NCBI RefSeq assembly: GCF_014199265.1
Contig: NZ_JACIJG010000001.1
Location: 1-64,000 of the forward strand
Length of the DNA stretch: 64,000 nucleotides
Direction: 5' to 3'
From: Brucella daejeonensis
GTDB lineage: Bacteria; Pseudomonadota; Alphaproteobacteria; Rhizobiales; Rhizobiaceae
In this document: one piece after another, positions 8,083 to 17,354 of the stretch
Position numbering within the stretch: the first letter of the stretch is position 1
How the letters are laid out: every line of letters begins with the position of its first letter
Translations under genes and position numbers: made by a program
Notes under the pieces: generated by a model
Database searches by the model: none
What the model was told of the DNA's origin: nothing
The model's input: only the letters and a program-made list of their open reading frames with translations

Positions 8083-9453
8083 TTACCTGGCGAGGCTCGC
8101 CTGAACATCGTTGAGAGCGGCTTCGAGCGAAGACACAATCGTGTCGATCTGCCCATCCTCGATGATGAGCGGCGGACAGAAGGCGAGCGTGTCGCCCATG
8201 GCCCGCGAGATGACGCCGCGTTTCTGAAGCGCCGCATGGGCCAGAGCGCCGAGCGCGCCCGGCTCTTCCAGCCCCGTCTTGGCCTGCTTGTCGATGACAA
8301 GCTCGACACCGGCGATGAGGCCGACGCCGCGCGCTTCGCCGACCAGCGGGTGGTCCCCAAGCTGGCGCAGGCGCTTTTGCATGTGCTCGCCGCGCTCGCG
8401 GGCATTGGCGACCAGATCGCGTTCCTCGATGATGGCGAGGTTTTCCAGCGCCACAGCCGCCGCCACCGGGTGACCCGACGCCGTGAAGCCTGTTCCGAGC
8501 GTACCGATCTCGTGGCTCTCTTCCGCAATCGGCGCATAAACGCGCTCATTGATGAGGAAGGCCGAAATCGGAAGATAAGACGACGAAAGCTGCTTCGACA
8601 TCACCAGAATATCGGGCTTGATATCGAATGTCTGGCAGCCGAACAGATTGCCCGTGCGCCCGAAGCCGCAAATGACTTCATCGGCGACCAGCAGAATGTC
8701 GTAGCGCCTCAGCACCGCCTGCACCTTCTCCCAATAGGTTTTCGGCGGCACCACGACACCGCCCGCCCCCATCACCGGCTCGCCGATAAAGGCGGCAATC
8801 GTATGCGGCCCCTCGGCAAGAATCATCTGCTCCAGTTCATCGGCAAGCCGCGTTGCGAACTGTTCCTCGCTTTCACCGGGCAGCGCGTCACGATAATGAT
8901 GCGGGCAACCGGCATGGAGGATGCGGTCGAGAGGCAGGTCGAAGGAGCGGTGATTGTTGGGCAGGCCCGTCAGGCTGGCCGAGGCCACCGTCACGCCGTG
9001 ATAGCCGCGCATGCGCGAGATGATCTTCTTGCGCTCCGGCTCACCCAACGCATTGGAGCGATACCAGATCAGCTTGACGACCGTATCGTTCGCCTCGGAG
9101 CCTGAATTGGTGAAATAGGCCTTGCTCATCGGCACCGGAGCCATGGAAACGAGCTTTTCGGCCAGATCGATGGCCGGGCCGTGAGAACGATAGGTAAATG
9201 TATGGTAGTAAGGCAGCTTCTTCATCTGCCGCGCGGCCGCTTCGGCAAGGCGCGGCTCCGAGAAGCCCACGCCGACGCTCCAGAGTCCCGACATCGCTTC
9301 GATATAGCGTTTTCCGGCGGCATCCTCGACATAGATGCCATCCCCGCGCTCGATCACCAGCGGACCTTCCGCCTCAAGACGGACAGCGTCGGTATAGGAA
9401 TGCAGATGGTAACGGATATCACGGGCTTCGAGAGAATTCGGCTGAGCGCTCAT
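8083..9453 (-). CDS. Class III (omega) aminotransferase, PLP-dependent
   Basis: A 456-aa fold-type I aminotransferase. The PLP-binding acidic motif DEVICGFGRTG starts at residue 258, the Schiff-base lysine is Lys287 (VMSKQLSSSY), and GSEAND lies at 118-123. This subgroup takes amines or beta/omega-amino acids with pyruvate or similar acceptors; the exact substrate cannot be read from sequence. It lies 114 bp downstream of babR in the same orientation, so it could be co-transcribed with or controlled by that regulator. The start ATG is preceded by an AGGAGGAT-type site. Confidence 0.9.
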   Translation of the reverse strand: MSAQPNSLEARDIRYHLHSYTDAVRLEAEGPLVIERGDGIYVEDAAGKRYIEAMSGLWSVGVGFSEPRLAEAAARQMKKLPYYHTFTYRSHGPAIDLAEKLVSMAPVPMSKAYFTNSGSEANDTVVKLIWYRSNALGEPERKKIISRMRGYHGVTVASASLTGLPNNHRSFDLPLDRILHAGCPHHYRDALPGESEEQFATRLADELEQMILAEGPHTIAAFIGEPVMGAGGVVVPPKTYWEKVQAVLRRYDILLVADEVICGFGRTGNLFGCQTFDIKPDILVMSKQLSSSYLPISAFLINERVYAPIAEESHEIGTLGTGFTASGHPVAAAVALENLAIIEERDLVANARERGEHMQKRLRQLGDHPLVGEARGVGLIAGVELVIDKQAKTGLEEPGALGALAHAALQKRGVISRAMGDTLAFCPPLIIEDGQIDTIVSSLEAALNDVQASLAR

Positions 9454-9567
9454 TCATTCATCCTCCTGGAACGATAATGAATGTGTAGCCCGTTTCAGGA
9501 AAAGCGCAAACCGGAAAGCCGTGGGAGATTGCCCTTCGGAACAAACCGTCGAAGGACGTGGAAATGG

Positions 9568-10284
9568 TCAGAGAAGGCCGAAGGTGCGTGCCTTGGCGAC
9601 GGCCTGGACCTTGTTTACAGCGACCAGTTTCGTCAGCACGTTGCTGATGTGGAAATTGACGGTACGCGTCGAAATGTTGAGTATCGTGCCAATGATCTCG
9701 GCAGTTTTCCCCTCGCTCGTCCAGCGCAATATTTCGCGCTCGCGGGCCGTGAGATTAACTTCCGAAACGCAACTCATCGCCGGCACATCGAGATGTTCAT
9801 ACATCGAAAGATGGAGCAGATTGGCCGCCATCTGCATTGGTCGGCGGAGCATGGCAATTTCGCCCGGAGACAGGCCCGGTCCGTTTCTCAGGAATGTAAG
9901 CAGCCCGAATACGCCCTGAGCGGCCCAGCATGATTGTGAAAGACCGACGGTCAATCCGAACCGCTGGGCATCGGCCCATAATTGCGGCGCATCCGAGAAC
10001 AGTTTTGCCGACCAGACCAATGGTTCGATGCTGTTCAGCGCCTTGCGGACAAGCGGATCGTTATCCGCATATCTTTGGCTCGTATAATGGTCCGTCCATT
10101 CCTGCGGAAGCGTTCCGAAGGTCTGCCATTTGACGACGCCGTTCAATAATGGAACACGTATGAGATAAGCTGTATGTGCGAAACCGCACTTCCTTGCATA
10201 GACGTCTATATGCTCAAGAAGCTGGACGGCATTGTCGGCAGATTGCATGGAGGCATAAATTTGTTCCCATTTCATTGCAGACAT
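9568..10284 (-). CDS. babR: LuxR-family quorum-sensing regulator BabR/BlxR-like
   Basis: A 238-aa protein with an N-terminal autoinducer-binding domain (residues ~20-160; conserved W and D positions visible, e.g. WQTFG and YADNDPLV) and a C-terminal LuxR helix-turn-helix (~177-222; LTAREREILRW, then STRTVNFHI). It resembles the second Brucella LuxR regulator (BabR, also called BlxR), which with VjbR responds to acyl-homoserine lactones and affects surface and virulence genes; that is family knowledge. No luxI-type synthase is nearby. The ATG at 10284 has a weak ribosome site. An ATG at 10275 with GGGA upstream is a plausible alternative start three codons later. Confidence 0.85.
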   Translation of the reverse strand: MSAMKWEQIYASMQSADNAVQLLEHIDVYARKCGFAHTAYLIRVPLLNGVVKWQTFGTLPQEWTDHYTSQRYADNDPLVRKALNSIEPLVWSAKLFSDAPQLWADAQRFGLTVGLSQSCWAAQGVFGLLTFLRNGPGLSPGEIAMLRRPMQMAANLLHLSMYEHLDVPAMSCVSEVNLTAREREILRWTSEGKTAEIIGTILNISTRTVNFHISNVLTKLVAVNKVQAVAKARTFGLL

Positions 10285-10580
10285 CCCAATTAAAGTCTAA
10301 TTTTCAATTTTTTAAAATGCAGCGCCATTACAAAAAACAGTTGCGCATTTCACGGGTATCACAACCATCGGTTTTTGACTATATGACAAAGTACATTCGT
10401 TTGAGTTCAAATCGATAAATTGTGAATATTTGAATCATCGAACTGAATTACTAATTTAACACTCAATAAAATACTTGAACAGGAACAGCGCAAGCCGCCA
10501 GCTCCGCAAATAATGCAGGAGCAGTTCCTCTTTCGTCGGAATTGCCGCAATTGTTCCAACTGTCTTTTAAAAGCATTGCC

Positions 10581-10623
10581 GAGCGTAAAATCGTTTCACA
10601 CTTTGCTGGAAATGCTCCAGAGC
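10581..10623 (+). repeat. Dispersed TTTCACAC-TTTGCTGGAAATGC repeat, copy 1
   Basis: GCGTAAAATCGTTTCACAC followed by TTTGCTGGAAATGCTCCAGAG matches four other places in the window (29473-29510, 29533-29576, 37591-37628, 42586-42627) with a few substitutions. All are intergenic. The family name is not known to me with certainty. Confidence 0.75.
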
Positions 10624-10659
10624 AGCGGAGCCCAAGACCGATTTGCGCCTGAGAGCCTG

Positions 10660-10731
10660 TTCCAAAAGTCGCCATGCGTGGATGCAAATGGCAATTTGCA
10701 CACGCACATGCCGCCTTTTGATTCAGACTCC
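10660..10731. repeat. Intergenic inverted repeat with a second copy at 35944
   Basis: The left arm TTCCAAAAGTCGCCATGCGT and the right arm ATGCCGCCTTTTGATTC can pair, with an inner TGCAAAT/AATTTGCA stem. The outer arms recur, with a different centre, at 35944-36008 next to the rpoN stop. It would form a long RNA or DNA hairpin. Confidence 0.6.
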
Positions 10732-10836
10732 GAGAAACACTAGAACCGTCGAGCGGGTCCGGCAAACCTGTCAGAATGACGGGTATTTGCGATATGCTTA
10801 ATAAACGTTAGTAGAGAAAAGGCTTGCGACGGCCCA

Positions 10837-13800
10837 TCAGGCCGCCGCTTCCTCATCTTGTCCGGGCATATAATTGAGGATCGGACCGAGCCAGCGCTCC
10901 ACGTCCTCGATCGCCATGCCCTTGCGCGCCGCATAATCCTCGACCTGGTCACGCTCGACTTTCGCCACCCCGAAATAATAGCTTTCCGGGTTCCCGATAT
11001 AAAGACCGGACACCGACGATCCCGGCCACATGGCAAAACTTTCGGTCAGTTCCACGCCGGTCGCCGCCGTCGCATCGAGCAGGCGGAACAGGGTCGTCTT
11101 TTCCGTATGGTCAGGCTGCGCCGGATAGCCGGGCGCCGGACGAATACCCTTATAGGGTTCGCTGATCAGCTCTTCAGCCGTGAAATTTTCATCCGGTGCA
11201 TAGGCCCAGAATTCCTTGCGCACGCGCTCATGCATCAGTTCGGCAAAGGCTTCGGCAAAACGGTCGGCCAGCGCCTTGACCAGAATGGACGAATAATCGT
11301 CATTGGCACGCTCGAAGCGCTCGGCAATCGCCACTTCGCCAATGCCCGCCGTGACCACGAAACCGCCAACATAGTCTTGGCGACCGCTTCCCTCCGGCGC
11401 CACGAAATCCGACATGGCCACATTCGGGCGACCGTCGCGCTTGCCCAATTGCTGGCGCAGCGTGAACAGGGTCGCAAGTTCCTGATTGCGGCCTTCATCC
11501 GTATAGAGGCGAATATCGTCGCCGACCGCGTTGGCGGGCCAGAAGCCGATGACAGCCTTCGGCGCGAACCATTTTTCCTCGATGATTTTCCCAAGCATCG
11601 CCTGCGCATCGGCCCAAAGCTGACGCGCCGCCTCGCCCTGCTTTTCGTCTTCGAGGATTGCCGGATAACGGCCTTTCAGCTCCCATGTCTGGAAGAATGG
11701 CGTCCAGTCGATATAGCGAGCAATCTCTGCCAGATCGTAATCTTCGAAAATTTTCGTGCCGGTAAAGGCAGGCTTGACCGGGGTGAAATTCTCCCAGTCG
11801 GGTTTGAATGCATTGGCGCGGGCGCGCGCGAGCGGCAGACGCTGCTTTGCCGCTTCATTGCGGGCATGGGCATCCGCCACCTTGGCATATTCGGCGCGCA
11901 AGCCTTCGACATAGTCGTGTTTACCCTCCGGCGACAGCAGGCTGGACACCACGCCGACGGCGCGGCTGGCATCGATCACATAGACCGCCTGCCCGCGATC
12001 ATAGCGCGGGTGGATTTTCACCGCCGTATGGACGCGGCTGGTCGTGGCTCCGCCGATCAGCAGCGGAATGTCGAAACCTTCGCGCTCCATTTCGGCTGCC
12101 ACATGCGCCATTTCATCCAGCGACGGCGTGATAAGGCCGGAGAGGCCGATGACATCGACCTTTTCCTCGCGCGCCACCTGCAATATCTTTTGCGCAGGCA
12201 CCATGACGCCCAGATCTATGATTTCGTAATTGTTGCAGGCCAGCACGACGCCAACAATGTTCTTGCCAATGTCATGCACGTCGCCCTTGACGGTCGCCAT
12301 CAGCACCTTGCCGGCGCTCTGGCGTTCGCCGGCACCGCCGTTAAGACGCTTTTCTTCCTCCATATAGGGAAGCAGAACCGCCACGGCCTGTTTCATCACG
12401 CGGGCGGATTTCACCACTTGCGGCAAAAACATCTTTCCCGCACCAAACAGGTCGCCCACGACATTCATGCCGGCCATCAACGGCCCTTCGATGACGTGCA
12501 ACGGGCGCTCGGCCTTCTGGCGCGCCTCTTCCGTATCAGCCTCGATGAATTCGGTGATGCCATTGACCAGCGCATGTTCGAGACGCTTTTCCACCGGCCA
12601 TTCGCGCCAGGCGAGATCCTGCGCCTTGGCTTCCTTGCTGCCGGAATCGCGGAAACGTTCGGCGATTTCCAGCAGGCGTTCGGTAGCGTCATCGCGGCGG
12701 TTCAGCACCACATCTTCGCAAGCCTCGCGCAGTTCCGGGTCGATGGCGTCATAGACCGCCAACTGACCAGCATTGACGATCCCCATATCCATCCCCGCCT
12801 GAATGGCGTGATAGAGGAAAACGGCATGCATGGCCTCGCGCACCGGCTCATTGCCGCGGAATGAGAAGGAGAGGTTCGACACGCCGCCCGACACATGCAC
12901 ATGCGGTAGGGCGCGCACGATTTCCTGCGTCGCTTCGATGAAATCGACGCCGTAATTATTGTGTTCTTCGATACCGGTCGCGACCGCGAAAATATTCGGA
13001 TCGAAGATGATGTCTTCCGGCGGGAAACCGACCTTTTCGGTCAGAACCTTGTAGGCGCGGGCGCAGATTTCGATCTTGCGCTGTTTGGTGTCCGCCTGTC
13101 CGGTTTCGTCGAAAGCCATGACCACGACAGCGGCACCGTAAGCACGGACCAGCTTGGCGTGATGGATGAAGGCTTCCTCACCTTCTTTCAGCGAAATGGA
13201 ATTGACCACCGCCTTGCCCTGCACGCATTTCAGCCCGGCCTCGATCACCTCCCATTTGGAACTGTCGATCATGATCGGCACGCGGGCAATATCCGGCTCG
13301 GCGGCAATGAGATTGAGGAACTCGACCATCGCCTTTTCCGAATCGATCAGGCCCTCATCCATATTGATGTCGATGATCTGCGCGCCATTGGCCACCTGAT
13401 CGCGCGCCACGTCGAGCGCTGCCGAAAAATCGCCCGCCTTGATCAGCTTGCGGAAGCGCGCCGAGCCGGTGACATTGGTGCGCTCGCCGACATTGACGAA
13501 GGGAATATCCTTGGTCAGCGTGAAAGGCTCAAGGCCCGAAAGGCGCATCAGCGGGGCAACGGTCGCAGGCTTGCGCGGCGCATGTTTTGACACGGCTTGA
13601 GCGATGGCGCGGATATGGTCCGGCGTCGAGCCACAGCAGCCACCGACGATATTGACCAGACCGTCGCGGGCAAAACCCTCGATCTGCGCGGCCATGCTTT
13701 CCGGCGTTTCGTCATACTGGCCGAATTCATTGGGCAGACCGGCATTGGGATAGGCGCAGACGAATGTGTCGGCAATCGACGACAATTCATCGAGATGGGC

Positions 13801-14613
13801 GCGCATGGCATTGGCGCCCAATGCGCAATTCAACCCGATAGTAAACGGTTTTGCATGGCGCAGAGAATGCCAGAACGCCGTCGGCGTCTGGCCGGACAGC
13901 GTGCGCCCGGAAAGATCGGTGATCGTGCCGGAAATCATCACCGGCAAGCGGATACTCTTTTCCTCGAACACTTCCTCGGCGGCAAATATGGCGGCCTTGG
14001 CGTTCAGCGTGTCGAAAATCGTCTCGATCAGGATGATGTCGGAACCGCCATCGATCAGACCTCGAATCTGTTCGGCATAGGCGATGCGCAGATCGTCGAA
14101 AGTGACGGCGCGAAAGCCCGGATTGTTGACATCCGGCGACAGTGAAGCCGTGCGGTTGGTCGGCCCCAGCGCGCCTGCGACGAAACGGCGTCGACCGTCC
14201 TTCTGCTCGGCGCGGATCGCCGCGCGACGGGCAAGGCGCGCACCGTCGCGGTTCAGTTCATAGACCTGACCTTCCATGCCGTAATCGGCCTGGGCGATGG
14301 TCGTGGAGGAAAAGGTGTTGGTTTCGAGGATATCCGCACCGGCCATTGCATAGGCATAGTGGATTTCCTCAATCGCCTTGGGCTGGGTCAGCGTCAGAAG
14401 ATCGTTATTGCCCTGAAGCTGGCAGTCGCAGGCGGCAAAACGATCGCCCCGGAAATGCTCTTCATGGAAGCCAAGCCCCTGAATCTGCGTTCCCATGGCC
14501 CCGTCGAGGATCAGGATACGCTCGCGCGCCGCTTTCGTCAGTGCTGCAAGCACCTCCGAACCGTCTGGCCTTGCAGCCGTTGCACCGAAGAGATCGTCGA
14601 GGGAAGACGCCAT
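10837..14613 (-). CDS. metH: Cobalamin-dependent methionine synthase
   Basis: A 1258-aa protein of standard length. It transfers a methyl group from 5-methyltetrahydrofolate to homocysteine via B12. All four modules are visible: the homocysteine domain with the zinc ligand pair in GGCCGS (about 323-328), the pterin domain ([11 protein letters not shown] then DINMDEG), the cobalamin domain with the cobalt-ligating His in DVHDIG (778-783), and the C-terminal reactivation domain with [12 protein letters not shown]. It is a single gene with its own promoter, which overlaps a palindromic operator-like site (14665-14686). It needs B12, supplied from elsewhere in the genome or the host. Confidence 0.97.
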   Translation of the reverse strand: MASSLDDLFGATAARPDGSEVLAALTKAARERILILDGAMGTQIQGLGFHEEHFRGDRFAACDCQLQGNNDLLTLTQPKAIEEIHYAYAMAGADILETNTFSSTTIAQADYGMEGQVYELNRDGARLARRAAIRAEQKDGRRRFVAGALGPTNRTASLSPDVNNPGFRAVTFDDLRIAYAEQIRGLIDGGSDIILIETIFDTLNAKAAIFAAEEVFEEKSIRLPVMISGTITDLSGRTLSGQTPTAFWHSLRHAKPFTIGLNCALGANAMRAHLDELSSIADTFVCAYPNAGLPNEFGQYDETPESMAAQIEGFARDGLVNIVGGCCGSTPDHIRAIAQAVSKHAPRKPATVAPLMRLSGLEPFTLTKDIPFVNVGERTNVTGSARFRKLIKAGDFSAALDVARDQVANGAQIIDINMDEGLIDSEKAMVEFLNLIAAEPDIARVPIMIDSSKWEVIEAGLKCVQGKAVVNSISLKEGEEAFIHHAKLVRAYGAAVVVMAFDETGQADTKQRKIEICARAYKVLTEKVGFPPEDIIFDPNIFAVATGIEEHNNYGVDFIEATQEIVRALPHVHVSGGVSNLSFSFRGNEPVREAMHAVFLYHAIQAGMDMGIVNAGQLAVYDAIDPELREACEDVVLNRRDDATERLLEIAERFRDSGSKEAKAQDLAWREWPVEKRLEHALVNGITEFIEADTEEARQKAERPLHVIEGPLMAGMNVVGDLFGAGKMFLPQVVKSARVMKQAVAVLLPYMEEEKRLNGGAGERQSAGKVLMATVKGDVHDIGKNIVGVVLACNNYEIIDLGVMVPAQKILQVAREEKVDVIGLSGLITPSLDEMAHVAAEMEREGFDIPLLIGGATTSRVHTAVKIHPRYDRGQAVYVIDASRAVGVVSSLLSPEGKHDYVEGLRAEYAKVADAHARNEAAKQRLPLARARANAFKPDWENFTPVKPAFTGTKIFEDYDLAEIARYIDWTPFFQTWELKGRYPAILEDEKQGEAARQLWADAQAMLGKIIEEKWFAPKAVIGFWPANAVGDDIRLYTDEGRNQELATLFTLRQQLGKRDGRPNVAMSDFVAPEGSGRQDYVGGFVVTAGIGEVAIAERFERANDDYSSILVKALADRFAEAFAELMHERVRKEFWAYAPDENFTAEELISEPYKGIRPAPGYPAQPDHTEKTTLFRLLDATAATGVELTESFAMWPGSSVSGLYIGNPESYYFGVAKVERDQVEDYAARKGMAIEDVERWLGPILNYMPGQDEEAAA

Positions 14614-14659
14614 AGGGGATACCGCCTGTATTCAAATACGCATGTTCGCAGAAGGTCGT

Positions 14660-14688
14660 TTAATGACATAAACATATCTTTATGTCAA
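14660..14688 (-). promoter_or_regulatory. metH promoter with SahR-like palindromic operator
   Basis: On the minus strand TTGACA (14683-14688) and CATTAA (14660-14665) are 17 bases apart. Lying over the spacer is a 22-bp palindrome (14665-14686) with arms GACATAAA and TTTATGTC; ten of its eleven base pairs are complementary. The sequence resembles the ATAAAGATAT-type operator of SahR, the ArsR-family S-adenosylhomocysteine-responsive repressor of methionine-cycle genes in proteobacteria (recalled, not searched). The predicted leader to the metH ATG is about 40 bases. Confidence 0.6.
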
Positions 14689-14935
14689 TTCGAAGCGCCA
14701 TTCAGATTCGCCCTTCCCCCCGAGCGCGTTTCGGCCCGATTGAATCAGATCGATGCATCACCGGTCTGTTGCCGGATCGAAGAAATCGTGACCGGACAAA
14801 GTCACCGCACCGCCACATTAGCAGAGCAGGATTTACCACAGGGACGATGACAAAACGGGCAGCTTTCCTTCGGGGAATTCCGCCCGCGACCACGATGCGG
14901 CTTCCGGGTGAACTGGAACCCGCGAGGAGAGACCG
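14689..14935. other. Divergent intergenic region metH/BA14K
   Basis: No gene is visible. The region contains the promoter side of the BA14K gene on the plus strand; its ribosome site GAGGAGAG precedes the ATG at 14936. I see no cobalamin or SAM riboswitch signature. Confidence 0.5.
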
Positions 14936-15358
14936 ATGAAGAAACTTGGTTATTCCCTGTTTGCTGCGTGCCTGTCGCTTGGCGTGGGTCTGTCAGCTTT
15001 TTCCGCGACTGCAAACGCCGCACAGCCTTCCCTCATGGTGCCGCAACAGGCGGCAAGGGCCGAACAAGGCCCGGTGCAGAACGTGCAATATCGCGATTAT
15101 CGCAGTGACCGCCGCTACTGGCGGGAACGACGCCACTGGCGGCATCGCCATCGTCCGCGCTATCGCCGTCATTACCGTTATGACCGCCGCTATTGGGGTC
15201 CGCCACCGATCTATCGCCACCGCCCGGCGCCGTTCTATCGCGGCGGCAATCCGCATGTTCGCTGGTGCTATAACCGTTATCGTTCCTATCGCGCCTACGA
15301 CAATACGTTCCAGCCCAATTATGGGCCGCGACGCCAGTGCTATTCACCCTATCTGTGA
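14936..15358 (+). CDS. BA14K-family exported protein
   Basis: A 140-aa protein. A signal peptide covers residues 1-28 (Lys-Lys start, hydrophobic core, cleavage near ANA-AQ). The mature part has an unusual Arg/Tyr/His-rich run (about residues 50-100). It ends with the BA14K module, in which [19 protein letters not shown] and a second Cys near the C-terminus (RRQCYSPY) are the family hallmark. BA14K is a Brucella immunoreactive 14-kDa protein reported to be lectin-like; the family is otherwise poorly understood. The two cysteines probably form a disulfide in the periplasm. A GC-rich hairpin follows the stop. Confidence 0.88.
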   Translation: MKKLGYSLFAACLSLGVGLSAFSATANAAQPSLMVPQQAARAEQGPVQNVQYRDYRSDRRYWRERRHWRHRHRPRYRRHYRYDRRYWGPPPIYRHRPAPFYRGGNPHVRWCYNRYRSYRAYDNTFQPNYGPRRQCYSPYL

Positions 15359-15365
15359 CGCAAAA

Positions 15366-15389
15366 ACGGTGCCGAATGATCGGCACCGT
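15366..15389 (+). terminator. Putative terminator after the BA14K gene
   Basis: A perfect 9-bp stem ACGGTGCCG/CGGCACCGT with loop AATGAT starts 8 bases after the BA14K stop. There is no long U-tract, so strength is uncertain. It also lies between two converging genes. Confidence 0.5.
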
Positions 15390-15417
15390 CGTGTCCTCAT
15401 GGGCTTACGGCCCAAAA

Positions 15418-15663
15418 TCAGGTGACGTAGGCACCGATGGAAGCGGCAACCAGGCCGATTGCGACCGCAATCATGACGCCATAGACGCGTGGCTTGTCGA
15501 AGAGAACGGCAAAAGCCGAAAACCAGCCGACCACCGCCGCGCCGAGCGCGAACAGGAAACCCGGCTTGTCGCCGTGATAAAGGTTAGCCGCCATAAGCCC
15601 GCCGATGATCAGCGCACCGAAAACGATCATTAACCCCGTGGCATAACGCTCATAATCGTCCAT
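15418..15663 (-). CDS. Small three-helix membrane protein, 81 aa
   Basis: Function not recognised. After a short acidic N-terminus (MDDYERYATG) three hydrophobic segments follow, at about residues 10-27, 37-55 and 62-80, so most of the protein lies in the membrane. No charged catalytic residues occur within the helices. It converges on the BA14K gene and is followed upstream by a non-coding stretch. It is likely a conserved hypothetical inner-membrane protein of Rhizobiales; nothing in the neighbourhood suggests a role. Confidence 0.75.
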   Translation of the reverse strand: MDDYERYATGLMIVFGALIIGGLMAANLYHGDKPGFLFALGAAVVGWFSAFAVLFDKPRVYGVMIAVAIGLVAASIGAYVT

Positions 15664-15878
15664 TTAAATTCCTCGGTTCCGGTCTCACGATAGCTGCGCC
15701 GGAAACATTCATAATCGGTTTGGCCATTTAAAGGCATGGAATCCCGAAGGCCATGCCCCGGCCGTCGCCATCACACAATCATTATTCGTCTCGTTCTTCA
15801 ACCATTTCACAGCGGCATCCGCTGCAATTGTTGCGACTTTTCATCCATCGACAGCCTTCGGCGCATGGAAACCGTGCT

Positions 15879-16469
15879 ATGATGGATTTCATGGAATCAT
15901 CTGGCATCGTCACTTTTGAGACTCCGATAGGACCGTGCGGCATAGCCTGGCGCGGGAGCGTAATCGTGGGTGTCGCCATCGGCGATACGGACGAAAGGGT
16001 GGCGCGTCACCGGTTGAGCGAAATCTCTCCGGGGAGCGAAAGCGACGATCCACCCGCTTTCGTCGGCGAGACCGTCGAAAAAATCCGGGCGCTTCTCAAC
16101 GGCGAAAAGCCTGATTTTTCGACGACACCGCTTGCGCTGGACGGTGTGCCCGAACTGAATCGGCGCGTCTATGAGATCATTCTTGAATTGCAGCCCGGAG
16201 AAACGATCACCTATGGCGCGATAGCCAGACGGCTTGGCGATGTGAACCTGTCGCAGGCGGTCGGCTATGCGCTTGGCAAGAACCCGTTTCCGATCGTGGT
16301 GCCCTGCCATCGCGTCCTCGGCGCAAATGGCAAGGTCGGCGGATTTTCCGCCGAGGGCGGAACCGCCACCAAACTGAAGCTTCTCAATATCGAGCGCGCC
16401 AGAACATCCAGCCAGCCCGATCTTTTTGGCGGACTGCCGCTTCAGGAACGCCCGCAAGCCGATTTCTGA
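15879..16469 (+). CDS. ogt: Methylated-DNA--protein-cysteine methyltransferase
   Basis: A 196-aa suicide alkyltransferase that removes alkyl groups from O6-alkylguanine in DNA onto its own cysteine. The active-site PCHR is at residues 142-145, with the helix-turn-helix region and recognition Arg upstream (ITYGAIARRLG) and the conserved GKVGGFS downstream. I start at ATG 15879, although the frame is open further upstream, because the upstream residues look non-coding; ATG 15882 or 15891 are alternatives. Its TGA stop shares the palindrome TGATCA with the stop of the converging Dabb gene. Confidence 0.92.
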   Translation: MMDFMESSGIVTFETPIGPCGIAWRGSVIVGVAIGDTDERVARHRLSEISPGSESDDPPAFVGETVEKIRALLNGEKPDFSTTPLALDGVPELNRRVYEIILELQPGETITYGAIARRLGDVNLSQAVGYALGKNPFPIVVPCHRVLGANGKVGGFSAEGGTATKLKLLNIERARTSSQPDLFGGLPLQERPQADF

Positions 16470-16763
16470 TCAGGCCTTGTCCGTCACCACATCGGCGGAA
16501 AAACGCATCTCGCGCATCGGGCGGACGTATTGCGTGGTGGCGTCATAGGTCGGATGAGCCTTGAAGGCAAAAAGCGCCGCCTCATCCCTGAACTCGGCAT
16601 AAACCACCAGATCGACGCGATCGCACATCGGGTCGACCTTGCTATTGGGCAGAACCTCGAACAGGTCGGCATGAGGAATCGTTGCCAGACGCTCCAGCCC
16701 CTCGCGAACCGTATCCACGTCGTGACCGTCCTTGACGCTGAAGAAAACGATATGCCGGATCAT
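16470..16763 (-). CDS. Dabb (stress-responsive A/B barrel) domain protein
   Basis: A 97-aa protein that is almost entirely one dimeric alpha/beta-barrel (Dabb) domain, starting with MIRHIVFFSVKDG and including the mid-domain DLVVYAEFRDEAAL and the YRxH-like AHPTYDA. Members are small dimeric proteins linked to stress or to cyclase and monooxygenase-like chemistry; the substrate cannot be predicted. It is convergent with ogt with no bases between the two stop codons. No obvious operon partner is present. Confidence 0.85.
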   Translation of the reverse strand: MIRHIVFFSVKDGHDVDTVREGLERLATIPHADLFEVLPNSKVDPMCDRVDLVVYAEFRDEAALFAFKAHPTYDATTQYVRPMREMRFSADVVTDKA

Positions 16764-16829
16764 GCCTGAAACTCCCTGAAATCAACAAAGGGGTTCTAGA
16801 GCATTGAAGCGACCGGACAAATACAAATT

Positions 16830-17354
16830 TCAGCCAGCCTTCACCCGCCGCCAGGCATAGCCGCCTTCTTCCCGAACCGAGCCACGCCCCGGCTGGTAAT
16901 AGCCGGGCGTGTCGACGAGGCGGTTTTCGCCGAGGCGTTTTTGCGCGACCGCATTCGTCACCTGCAAGGTGTCGAACCCCGTGCGCAGCATCAGCGCGGC
17001 CTGATCGATCAGCACGTCTCCGGCTGCGCGCAATTCGCCCGCAAAACCGGCGCGGCGCAAAATTTCCGCCTTCGAATAGGACCGCCCGTCACCAAAGGCC
17101 GGAAATTGCAGGACGATCACCGGCAGATTGTCGAGATGTTCCAGAAGCGGCTCGATCTTCTCGCCCGACGCGACCAGGACGCCGATGCGGCGGTTGGAGG
17201 AACGGCGGCGTTCCTCATCGAGACCGAGCCAGGCGGCAAGCGGGATAATGACCGCTGGCGCACCGCTCGCCGCTTCGAGATCATCGGCCAGAACATATTC
17301 GTCCGCGCGGAAGCCGTCGCGGGACCAGAGTTTCGTTTCCTGTGCGTCGCTCAT
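16830..17354 (-). CDS. DUF934 protein of the sulfite reduction operon
   Basis: A 174-aa DUF934-family protein of unknown biochemical function. The C-terminal half has the typical SKAEILRRAGFAGELRAAGDV stretch of the family (first 20 residues quoted in part). It overlaps cysH by four bases (ATGA) and is last in cysG-DUF2849-cysI-cysH-DUF934. This family is almost always next to sulfite reductase genes in alphaproteobacteria, so a role in sulfite reduction, such as assembling or delivering electrons to CysI, is likely but unproven. Confidence 0.85.
   Translation of the reverse strand: MSDAQETKLWSRDGFRADEYVLADDLEAASGAPAVIIPLAAWLGLDEERRRSSNRRIGVLVASGEKIEPLLEHLDNLPVIVLQFPAFGDGRSYSKAEILRRAGFAGELRAAGDVLIDQAALMLRTGFDTLQVTNAVAQKRLGENRLVDTPGYYQPGRGSVREEGGYAWRRVKAG

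Larger units (their letters stand above)
10285..10836. other. AT-rich babR upstream region and repeats, no gene
   Basis: No convincing gene is present. From 10285 to ~10480 the sequence is strikingly AT-rich compared with its surroundings and contains the near-palindrome TTTGAGTTCAAA (10400-10411), a candidate operator for babR. From ~10581 to 10623 lies a copy of the dispersed TTTCACACTTTGCTGGAAATG repeat. From 10660 to 10731 lies a larger inverted repeat. metH ends at the right border. Confidence 0.6.

Noticed and set aside
10858..12864. 668-aa open frame antisense to metH
   Set aside because: It is a shadow of metH, whose B12-binding and zinc motifs are intact.
14614..14935. Cobalamin or SAM riboswitch before metH
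   Set aside because: The leader from the predicted promoter is only ~40 bases and no B12-box or SAM-II-like core is visible.
15753..15878. 42-codon N-terminal extension of ogt
   Set aside because: The composition (Ser, His, Pro, Arg) is unlike the family; ATG 15879 gives the normal start.
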